Below, in pieces: positions 37,491 to 44,965 of a DNA stretch of 55,424 nt. Every line of letters begins with the position of its first letter. Position 1 is the first letter of the stretch. The stretch is from Flavobacteriaceae bacterium (GTDB lineage: Bacteria; Bacteroidota; Bacteroidia; Flavobacteriales; Flavobacteriaceae). The DNA lies in contig JAIUMH010000003.1 in NCBI GenBank assembly GCA_022565635.1, forward strand, positions 1 to 55,424, given 5' to 3'. The translations under genes and the position numbers were made by a program. The notes under the pieces are model-generated. The model saw nothing but the letters and a program-made list of their open reading frames with translations. It was not told the DNA's origin and ran no database searches.

Positions 37491-38135
37491 TTAGTTTTTG
37501 AAACCTAAATAAGCTAAGGGATTTGGACAATTTTTTTGATAAAACAACAATTTATTTTGACTACAAACGCCGGGGTAATCCTGATTATTTTCATCCAATT
37601 CTAAAATCACTTGAAAATGTAAATGAGGCACATATCCTCCATTTTCTGAAGCTTCTCCTAACCTGCAAAATACGTTTCCTTTCTGCACATGACTAGTTTT
37701 TAGGTTTTGCTGAAGAGAGTCTTTACTTAGGTGACCATATAGCGTATAAAAATTTCTGTTTTCCAGCTGATGCTTTAAAATGATGGTTCCACCGTAATCC
37801 CCAACTCCTTCGTTATAGGCTGAAACCACAACTTCTGCTTCAAAAGGACAAATAATACCCGTGTTTGCTGGTGCCCAAAAATCAATGCCCAAATGAATAT
37901 TTCTTATTTCATTTTCGGCGAAAAGCTGTTTCCCTTGGTAAAGGTTTCGTTTCTCTAAATATCCACCATAAAAAACTTTATTCGGATGTAATTTAGCTTG
38001 CTGTATGAAGTGATTTTGTAATTCACCTTCTACTGAAGCATCTAAATTCAATTGCTCCAAAGTTTCGGTTGAAAGATCTATAGCTTGGTAATTTTCTTCG
38101 TTTAAATAGCCTTCAATAATGGGAATAAATGACAT
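37491..38135 (-). CDS. M23 family metallopeptidase (LytM domain)
   Basis: The 214-residue protein has the LytM zinc site: H81 and D85 in IHLGIDFWAPAN, H135 in LYGHLS, and H171/H173 in PHLHFQ. Enzymes of this family cut peptidoglycan cross-bridges or stems. It has no signal peptide or membrane helix, which is unusual for a wall hydrolase, so it may act in another way or be exported without a classical signal. It lies 59 bases after lptG on the same strand. Confidence 0.9.
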   Translation of the reverse strand: MSFIPIIEGYLNEENYQAIDLSTETLEQLNLDASVEGELQNHFIQQAKLHPNKVFYGGYLEKRNLYQGKQLFAENEIRNIHLGIDFWAPANTGIICPFEAEVVVSAYNEGVGDYGGTIILKHQLENRNFYTLYGHLSKDSLQQNLKTSHVQKGNVFCRLGEASENGGYVPHLHFQVILELDENNQDYPGVCSQNKLLFYQKNCPNPLAYLGFKN

Positions 38136-38194
38136 ACGTTGACAGTTTTAATATTTTTGCTTTGACTCCAAAAGCGACTAAAAGTTGAATCTGC

Positions 38195-39274
38195 TTATCG
38201 TTTGGCCTTCTGAAGAATGTATAGGGCGACTAAGGCAAAAACAAAGTTGGTGGACCAAACCGCAATAAATGGGTCTATGGTGGATTTTTCTGCTACTGTT
38301 ACTGAAACTTTGTCTATAAACACAAAGCTGAAGCCAAGTGCCATTCCTATAGCTAAGTTCACACCCATACCTCCACGGCGTTTAATGGCGGAAACTGATA
38401 CCGCAATCAACGTAAGTATAAAAGTAGAAAGCGGGATACTCCAACGACGGTAAACTTCAATCATATACCGATTAATATGCGGTGAACCTCTTCGCTTTTC
38501 TTGAGCTATAAATTCCTTTAATTCGTTATAATTCAAGGTTTCTGCAATGTAAGTTACTGGGGTTAATTCATCAAACTCAAAAGGTAAAATAGTGTCTAAC
38601 TTATTTTGTTTAATCAAACTATCCTCACGTTCTGTGACTATTCGTTTTACGTAATTAGATAAAGAATACATGTTGATGGAGTCTGGATTGTATTGCAATC
38701 TTGAAGCCGATATTTTAAACTTCAATTCTTCTCCTTCAAAATGTTCTAAGGTAAAACTTGTAGCTGTTTTGCGCTCTGGACTAAAATTTCGCGCATAAAT
38801 AATTTCATTATCATTTATTTGCCGGTACACATCCATAGGCTTTTCTACGGCATTGGCGCTTTTAAGGTAATTGAATTTAAACTCGTTGTAGCCTGCACTT
38901 GCAGAAGGAACTACGTACATAGAAAACCAAATTCCGAGTAAACAAACAATAGTTGCTCCATAAAAGTAGGGCCGTAAAAATCTAGTAAAAGAGACACCTG
39001 AACTTAAAAAAGCAACAATTTCTGTATTATTGGCCAATTTTGAAGTAAACCAAATCACCGATAAGAAAAGTAAAATTGGAAAAAGCAAGTTAGCAAAGTA
39101 GATGGTAAAATTTAGATAGTATTCTAAAGTTTCATCTAAAGGAGCTTCGTTAGCAATGATTTTATCTACCTTCTCAGAAAAGTCAATAATTATTCCAATA
39201 GGAACAAATAGAATTACCAACATGATAAAAGTTAGTAAATAACGCTTGAGTATGTACCAATCTAGAATTTTCAA
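38195..39274 (-). CDS. lptG: LPS export permease LptG (YjgP/YjgQ family)
   Basis: The 359-residue protein has three N-terminal helices (about 10-32, 50-72, 97-118), a periplasmic beta-jellyroll region (about 125-260) and three C-terminal helices (about 278-296, 305-325, 332-352). This is the standard LptF/LptG layout. The opening MKILDWYILKRYLLTFIMLV is typical. LptF and LptG pull lipopolysaccharide from the inner membrane to the Lpt bridge. I assign LptG rather than LptF from the usual tgt-linked gene in Bacteroidota. Its ATG directly follows the tgt stop. Confidence 0.85.
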   Translation of the reverse strand: MKILDWYILKRYLLTFIMLVILFVPIGIIIDFSEKVDKIIANEAPLDETLEYYLNFTIYFANLLFPILLFLSVIWFTSKLANNTEIVAFLSSGVSFTRFLRPYFYGATIVCLLGIWFSMYVVPSASAGYNEFKFNYLKSANAVEKPMDVYRQINDNEIIYARNFSPERKTATSFTLEHFEGEELKFKISASRLQYNPDSINMYSLSNYVKRIVTEREDSLIKQNKLDTILPFEFDELTPVTYIAETLNYNELKEFIAQEKRRGSPHINRYMIEVYRRWSIPLSTFILTLIAVSVSAIKRRGGMGVNLAIGMALGFSFVFIDKVSVTVAEKSTIDPFIAVWSTNFVFALVALYILQKAKR

Positions 39275-40405
39275 TTATAAACGATTTGCCATTTGTTTTA
39301 CCATTTTGTCTTTCCAAGCTCTAAAGCTTCCTGTCAAAATCTGTTTTCGAGCTTCTCTTACTAACCACAAATAAAAGCCTAAATTGTGAATACTTGCAAT
39401 TTGTTTTCCTAAAAGTTCGTTCACGGTAAACAAATGTCTTAAATAAGCTTTAGAATACGTAGTATCTACCCATGTAATTCCCATTTCATCAATGGGGCTA
39501 AAATCTTCTTTCCATTTAAGGTTTTTGATGTTTATGCTTCCATGAGCGGTAAACAACATTCCATTTCTAGCATTTCTAGTAGGCATTACACAATCAAACA
39601 TATCTACTCCTAAAGCAATATTTTCTAGTAAATTAATAGGTGTTCCTACGCCCATCAAATAACGAGGTTTGTCTTCGGGTAAAATGTCTGTGACCACTTC
39701 GGTCATGGCGTACATTTCATGGTCGGGCTCACCTACAGAGAGACCTCCAATGGCATTTCCTTCAGCTTCTACAGAAGCAATATATTCTGCCGACTGCCTT
39801 CTTAAATCTTTGTAAGTACTTCCCTGAACAATGGGAAATAAAGTTTGCTTATAATCATAAATTTCTGGATTTTTATCCAATTGTTTAATACACCGTTCCA
39901 GCCAACGGTGAGTCATATGCATAGAACGTCTGGCATAATTATAATCGCAAGGGTAAGGCGTACATTCATCAAAAGCCATAATGATATCGGCTCCAATTTT
40001 CCGTTGAATGTCCATCACATTTTCAGGTGTAAATAGGTGGTAAGATCCGTCTATATGCGATTTAAATTTAACCCCTTCCTCATTGATTTTATTGTTGGCT
40101 GATAGCGAATACACTTGATACCCGCCAGAATCGGTAAGGATATTTCTATTCCAATTCATGAATTTATGCAAACCACCAGCTTTTTCTAGAACATCAGTTT
40201 GAGGTCTAAGGTACAAGTGGTAGGTGTTTCCTAGAATAATATCGGCATTAATGTCATTTTCCAATTCACGCTGATGCACACCTTTAACGGTAGCTACCGT
40301 GCCCACGGGCATAAAAATTGGGGTTTGTATTGTACCGTGATCGGTGGTTATTGTTCCTGCTCTTGCGCCAGAAAGTGGGTCTTTGGCTTTAATGTCAAAT
40401 TTCAT
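39275..40405 (-). CDS. tgt: Queuine tRNA-ribosyltransferase lacking the usual zinc-site cysteines
   Basis: The 376-residue enzyme swaps guanine 34 for preQ1 in tRNAs with GUN anticodons. The nucleophile Asp is D92 in ILTDSGGYQVYS; other conserved parts are GGLSVGEPDHEM, YLMGVGTPINLLE and DCVMPTRNARNG. The usual CxCxxC zinc motif near the C-terminus is replaced by MGITWVDTTYSKAYLRHL with no Cys, although the following SIHNL His is kept. This may be normal in Bacteroidota. lptG follows without a gap. Confidence 0.95.
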   Translation of the reverse strand: MKFDIKAKDPLSGARAGTITTDHGTIQTPIFMPVGTVATVKGVHQRELENDINADIILGNTYHLYLRPQTDVLEKAGGLHKFMNWNRNILTDSGGYQVYSLSANNKINEEGVKFKSHIDGSYHLFTPENVMDIQRKIGADIIMAFDECTPYPCDYNYARRSMHMTHRWLERCIKQLDKNPEIYDYKQTLFPIVQGSTYKDLRRQSAEYIASVEAEGNAIGGLSVGEPDHEMYAMTEVVTDILPEDKPRYLMGVGTPINLLENIALGVDMFDCVMPTRNARNGMLFTAHGSINIKNLKWKEDFSPIDEMGITWVDTTYSKAYLRHLFTVNELLGKQIASIHNLGFYLWLVREARKQILTGSFRAWKDKMVKQMANRL

Positions 40406-40718
40406 TCGTTTCTTTTTCTACAATAATAACATAACAATGGCATCTTCAAAATAAAAAAACATTGCTCATCAGATTTTAAATTTTTCAAATCGCTTGCAAA
40501 GATAGTTATTTTGAAATTGCTATTTTTTTTTAAATTAAGGGATAATTTAGTAAGGCACGAAAGAAAACATCAAATTAAATAAAAATACTTTTAAACTTAA
40601 AAATTTAACAGATTGATTGTACTCTATATTTTAATTAAAAAGCAAAACACCCTCCATATATGATTTCAATTAGCTTACCAAAATCACAAGAACCAGAACA
40701 ATTAAGAGAGGTGTATTA
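40406..40718. other. Intergenic region between tgt and the NtrC-like regulator
   Basis: I see no gene. The minus strand has TATCTTTG (40497-40504), a good -7 box for tgt with a leader of about 85 bases. No terminator is clear for the regulator gene whose 3' end faces this region. Confidence 0.5.
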
Positions 40719-42047
40719 CTATTCAATACCAAAGTATTCCATTTTTTTATAGAGTGTTGAGCGTGTGATATTTAGTTCTTTAGCAGTTTTTGATTTGTTG
40801 TATCTGTTTTTAGTAAGCGCATCCATGATCATTCTTTTTTCTAGATTTTCACTTTCTGTTTTTAAATCTAATTTACTTTCATCTGCATTCATAAAAACAC
40901 GATTATTAAAGTCAGGAAGATGTTCATAGTTAATCACCCCATCCTCTGTAAGTAAAACTCCTCTTTTGATGAAATTTTTTAATTCTCTTAAATTTCCTGG
41001 CCAAGTATATTTTCTAAAATCTTGAATCAAATCAATTTTAAGGCGTACATTTTTCTTTTTTAATTCCACACTAGACTCGTTAATAAAATGGTCAATAAAA
41101 TCTACAAGATCTTCTTTTCTCTCACGAAGCGGACTTAACCGGATAGGAAATTCATTTAATCTAAAATATAAATCTTCCCTCAATCTGTTTTGTTCAATAG
41201 CGCTTTCAACAGGAACATTTACCGAGGTAATAAACCGAATGTTAAGGTTGATTTGAACTTGGTTGATCTCTATTTTTTTCTCTTGTATGACTCGGAGTAT
41301 TTTTATTTGATTACTTGGCGAAAGGTTAATGATTTCATCAAAAAAAATAGTACCACCATTGGCTTTTTCAAAAAAACCAAGTTGATTACTGGATCTTACT
41401 TTATTAGAACCATGTGCACCAAAAAGCTTTCTGTCTATATTGTTTTCGGTAATTGAGCCACAATCAACCACTACAAAGGGTTTTCCAAAACGTTTGCTTT
41501 TGGAATGAATATACCGGGCAACATATTCTTTACCCGTACCACTTTCTCCATGTATAAAAACCGACATATCTGTGGGGGCTACTTTATCAATTAGCTCCCA
41601 TGTAGCTTTCATTTTTTTATTTTTACTCTTAATGATGGTTTTAATTTGATCTGAACTAGCTAATACATGTTCTTGATTGGGTTGCTGAGATAATTCAATA
41701 GCTTTTTCAATAAGCGAAAGAAGCTCATGAGATTTTACCGGTTTAGAAACGTACTCGTAAGCTCCAATTTTGATGGATTGCACCGCTGTTCTTACATCAG
41801 AGTAATTAGTGATAAGTATAACAGGGAGTTGATGATAGTTTAGTTTAACTTTTTTCAAAAATTCAATTCCATCCATTCCTGGCAAGCGTAAATCCGTAAC
41901 TATAAGGTCAGGTATATATTGATCTAAATTTTCAAAAGCGCTTTCAGCATCAACGAAAGAAATTACAAAATAACCTCGATCTTTAAGAAAGCTGGTCAAT
42001 TTTTTATTAAAAAAAACATCGTCATCAATTAGGTAAATACTCTTCAC
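40719..42047 (-). CDS. NtrC-type response regulator lacking the GAFTGA loop
   Basis: The 442-residue protein has a receiver domain (1-120; phospho-acceptor D52 in IVTDLRLPG, K102 in SKPVK). The AAA+ domain has Walker A GESGTGKE (167-174), Walker B GGTIFFDEI (231-239) and WPGNLRELKN. A Fis-type helix-turn-helix follows (about 400-442, ELNITRSTLYKKMEYFG). The sigma-54 contact loop should read GAFTGA at about 210-218; instead the sequence is LFGAHGSNKVRSSNQLGFFE. It may therefore not activate sigma-54 in the usual way. It is divergent from the TauE-ATP-grasp-kinase operon, whose kinase could phosphorylate it. Confidence 0.92.
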   Translation of the reverse strand: MKSIYLIDDDVFFNKKLTSFLKDRGYFVISFVDAESAFENLDQYIPDLIVTDLRLPGMDGIEFLKKVKLNYHQLPVILITNYSDVRTAVQSIKIGAYEYVSKPVKSHELLSLIEKAIELSQQPNQEHVLASSDQIKTIIKSKNKKMKATWELIDKVAPTDMSVFIHGESGTGKEYVARYIHSKSKRFGKPFVVVDCGSITENNIDRKLFGAHGSNKVRSSNQLGFFEKANGGTIFFDEIINLSPSNQIKILRVIQEKKIEINQVQINLNIRFITSVNVPVESAIEQNRLREDLYFRLNEFPIRLSPLRERKEDLVDFIDHFINESSVELKKKNVRLKIDLIQDFRKYTWPGNLRELKNFIKRGVLLTEDGVINYEHLPDFNNRVFMNADESKLDLKTESENLEKRMIMDALTKNRYNKSKTAKELNITRSTLYKKMEYFGIE

Positions 42048-42432
42048 TTACTTTTTTGAGTGAATATATTAAAAATGCAAGAAAGCCTCTTAGTAAAACT
42101 CTATTTTTAAATACAAAATTTTCAAAAATTCAAGTCACACTTTAAATTAGATGCTTTTATGTTTACAAACAGGACGAAGTGTATAATAATCATACAATTT
42201 AATAAATAAAGTTAATTATTTATTAAGTATGTCATGCTTAACTATCTTTTAAGCTTACTATTTTGATGTTCTTGTAGAACAATTATATTTTGCCAAAGAT
42301 TTATAAAAAATATCCTTTGGACTACTCATTAATATATGAATTTATAAAATGAAATACCCATAATTAATTATAATTAAGACAGTAGAGTGATTACAGGTAT
42401 CGTATCTGACAACTAAAAACAATAAAAAACAG
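42048..42432. other. Divergent intergenic region with a long inverted repeat
   Basis: The 385 bases separate the NtrC-like regulator gene and the TauE operon and contain no gene I can see. An interrupted inverted repeat at 42191-42231 (CATAC + TAATAAATAA / TTATTTATTA + GTATG) is the clearest structure and a candidate operator. No strong TAnnTTTG box was found on either strand. Confidence 0.5.
42191..42231. repeat. Inverted repeat, candidate operator
   Basis: Outer arms CATAC / GTATG and inner arms TAATAAATAA / TTATTTATTA are separated by AGTTAA. It lies 144 bases upstream of the regulator start and 201 bases upstream of the permease start. Confidence 0.55.
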
Positions 42433-43188
42433 ATGAAATTATTATTATTGGTTATTGTAGGTCTTGTTATTTTTGTACTGAGTACGTTGAGTGGTGGTGG
42501 AGCTAGTTTATTATTAATGCCTTTAATCATTTTTGTTGCTGGAGCTAAGTCTGTAGCCCCTATCATGACTTTAGGAATAGCTATGAGCAGTAGTTCTAGG
42601 GTGTTTTTGTTTTTAAAAGATATTGACTGGAACTTATTTAAGTGGTTATTTCCTTCCACTATTGTAGGCTCAATTTTAGGGGCAAGGTTATTTGCTTCCT
42701 TGTCATCAGATTGGATTCAAGTAATTATTGGTGTTTTTTTAATCCTTACGGTTGTGCAGTTTTTCCAAAAACCAAAAGATTTAAAAGTAAGGAGAATTAA
42801 AACTTGGCATTTTGTACCCATAGGTTTTGGAATTTCTTTTTTATCGGCCTTAATAGGTGGTGTTGGACCATTGATGAATTCAGCTTATATGAATTATGGA
42901 ATGACCAAGGAAGAATTAATTGGAACACGCTCAGCAAATGCTGTGGTTTTACACATATCAAAATTATTAAGTTATGCTTATTTTGGTTATATGACTGGAG
43001 AAGTATTAAAATTTGGAATTATATTGGGCTTGTCTGCTATTGTAGGAAATTATTTTGGAAAAAAACTCTTAGGTATGATTTCTGAGCTTTTTTTTAGAAA
43101 AATTGTTATTTCTACAATGGTGATTAGCGGAATACTCATGTTGCATAGACATAGAGAGTTCATTATAGATTGGATGAATTCTTTATAA
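42433..43188 (+). CDS. TauE/SafE family anion permease
   Basis: The 251-residue protein has about eight hydrophobic helices in two halves. Each half has a Gly/Pro-rich TauE/SafE motif: LSGGGASLLLMPLIIFVAGA near residues 19-38 and LIGGVGPLMNSAYMNYGMTK near 138-157. The family carries sulfite, sulfonates or other small organic anions out of or into the cell. It is the first gene of a four-gene operon with an ATP-grasp-like enzyme (17-base gap), a receiver protein and a hybrid kinase, so its substrate may be linked to the enzyme's product. Confidence 0.88.
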   Translation: MKLLLLVIVGLVIFVLSTLSGGGASLLLMPLIIFVAGAKSVAPIMTLGIAMSSSSRVFLFLKDIDWNLFKWLFPSTIVGSILGARLFASLSSDWIQVIIGVFLILTVVQFFQKPKDLKVRRIKTWHFVPIGFGISFLSALIGGVGPLMNSAYMNYGMTKEELIGTRSANAVVLHISKLLSYAYFGYMTGEVLKFGIILGLSAIVGNYFGKKLLGMISELFFRKIVISTMVISGILMLHRHREFIIDWMNSL

Positions 43189-43205
43189 AATTTAAAATTA
43201 ATATT

Positions 43206-44585
43206 ATGAAGTTAAGTATTACAGACAACGTACATTTAGTAGAGCCGGGCGATTTTGAAGCATCAGAGCACTGGTATCCAAGGGTCCTCAACTCCAATAT
43301 ACATCCTTTAGTTAGTCATTTTTTGTATTTGACCAACGAACAATATGTAGAAAGGTATTGTAGATTGAACCCTGAAGCCAATCCCAAGGCAATTATGCAT
43401 ATTCTAAATTATCAACCTAAATATTTTAAATGGTCTGGAACAGATATGATGCATATCACCAATCAGTTAGGGAATAAAAAGCTCACGGTAATTGAGACTA
43501 ACTCTTGTCCCTCTGGACAAAAATCAATGCCCTTACTTAATTTAAACGTAGAAAAAGGGGGCTATAAACGATTAATTGAAGAGACTTTTCTGCCTGCCGT
43601 AAATGCACATAAAGAAGAAGGTAAATTAGCTGTAATTTACGATAAAAATCCAATGGAAAATGTAGGTTATGCTTCTACTTTAGCAGATGCATTTAAGGAA
43701 GATGTTTTGTTAGCCAAATTTGATAAAGATGACCCTGACCCACCGGCCAAATTCATTGATAAAAAGCTACATGTAAAGAATGAAGAAAATGAATGGGAGC
43801 CTATTCGCGCCGCCTTTAGGTATGTAACACAAGTCCCCTGGAATCGAATTCCATTAGGCTCTAAAACTTTGTTACTCAATCCTATTGAAGCCTGTTTGGC
43901 AGGCGGAAGAAACAAATCTGAAGCCTATATGGCATACCAAGAATTTAATCGAAAATTTAAGGAAGAAGGAATTGCTATAAACACACCTATGACTTATTTA
44001 GATGTGAGTTTAGAAGAAATCCCAAATTACTTTGAAAAGCTAGGCAAAAGCATGGTAATCAAGGTGCCAGACAGCAACGCAGGACAGGGTGTTTATACGG
44101 TAACTTCTTTAGAAGAGTTAAGTAAAACAATGCAAGAATTAGAGCAGAATTTGCCAGAAGATAAATACCTTATTCAGCAATTAATTTACAGTAATTATAT
44201 TAAAGGTGCTTCAAAAAAAGATTCATGGTATCACGTTGGAACTATCCCAGATAAAAAGAATAGAAGTTATGCTTTTGACCTACGTTTGATGATGAGTTAT
44301 ACAGAAAACGGCATTAGACCTCTTGCCATTTACTCAAGAAGGGCTAGATTGCCACTAAATCAACCTTTGCCCAAAGGAGCGGATAGCTGGGAATTATACG
44401 GAACTAATTTATCGGTTAAACAAATGGAAGGTTGGACTTATGATGATGAGCGCTTAATGTTATATGATATTCGTAACTTTGCTAACATGGGTCTAGGAAT
44501 TGATGAATTGATTTCTGGGTTTGTACAGTCTGCTATGGCTACTTACGCAATAGACCAAAACGCTATTAAAAAATTTGATAAATAA
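43206..44585 (+). CDS. ATP-grasp-like enzyme of unknown product
   Basis: The protein has 459 residues from the ATG at 43206 (an upstream in-frame start would overlap the permease gene). The C-terminal half has ATP-grasp features: MVIKVPDSNAGQGVYTVTS (Lys plus Gly-rich loop, about 284-302), YLIQQLIYSNY, and a metal-site-like AFDLRLMMSYTENGIRPLAI. The N-terminal half contains ETNSCPSGQKSMPLLN and probably binds the co-substrate. ATP-grasp enzymes join a carboxylate to an amine or thiol through an acyl phosphate. No signal peptide is seen. The gene lies between a permease and a phosphorelay pair; such an operon is unusual. Confidence 0.65.
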   Translation: MKLSITDNVHLVEPGDFEASEHWYPRVLNSNIHPLVSHFLYLTNEQYVERYCRLNPEANPKAIMHILNYQPKYFKWSGTDMMHITNQLGNKKLTVIETNSCPSGQKSMPLLNLNVEKGGYKRLIEETFLPAVNAHKEEGKLAVIYDKNPMENVGYASTLADAFKEDVLLAKFDKDDPDPPAKFIDKKLHVKNEENEWEPIRAAFRYVTQVPWNRIPLGSKTLLLNPIEACLAGGRNKSEAYMAYQEFNRKFKEEGIAINTPMTYLDVSLEEIPNYFEKLGKSMVIKVPDSNAGQGVYTVTSLEELSKTMQELEQNLPEDKYLIQQLIYSNYIKGASKKDSWYHVGTIPDKKNRSYAFDLRLMMSYTENGIRPLAIYSRRARLPLNQPLPKGADSWELYGTNLSVKQMEGWTYDDERLMLYDIRNFANMGLGIDELISGFVQSAMATYAIDQNAIKKFDK

Positions 44586-44591
44586 AAAAAT

Positions 44592-44948
44592 ATGGATTTA
44601 AAAGTTTTAATTGTTGAAGATGATGTTGTTTTTTGCAAATTATTGACCAAGTATTTAAAAAACAATGGTATACAAACAAAAGATGCACAAACGGCTGAAA
44701 CCGCTAAGGCACTTTTAAAAGGAGAAAACTTTGATTTTATTGTAATTGACAATAAACTTCCAGATGAAGACGGAATAGAAGTTTTAGAATGGATGAGTCA
44801 AGAAAAAATCAGCATCAAAAAAATATTAATGAGCAGGTTTGAGGATGAAAAAATAATTCAAAGAGCCACCGATATTGGGGTAAAAAGATTTGTAAAAAAA
44901 CCATTAAAACCAACTGCCCTTCTTGATTTATTACAAGAACTAGGTTAA
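44592..44948 (+). CDS. Single-domain response regulator (receiver only)
   Basis: The 118-residue protein is a CheY-like receiver with no output domain: acidic pair E9-D10-D11, phospho-acceptor D53 in FIVIDNKLPDEDG, Ser in the switch position (ILMSRF) and Lys in VKKPLK. It starts 6 bases after the ATP-grasp gene and is followed 17 bases later by the hybrid kinase. As a stand-alone receiver it may shuttle or drain phosphate in the relay, or bind a target protein directly. Confidence 0.92.
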   Translation: MDLKVLIVEDDVVFCKLLTKYLKNNGIQTKDAQTAETAKALLKGENFDFIVIDNKLPDEDGIEVLEWMSQEKISIKKILMSRFEDEKIIQRATDIGVKRFVKKPLKPTALLDLLQELG

Positions 44949-44965
44949 ACTTGTAATTAGTTTCT

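Noticed and set aside
43170-43205. Earlier in-frame start for the ATP-grasp-like gene
   Set aside because: It overlaps the end of the permease gene and adds residues coded by that gene and the AT-rich gap; the ATG at 43206 fits better.
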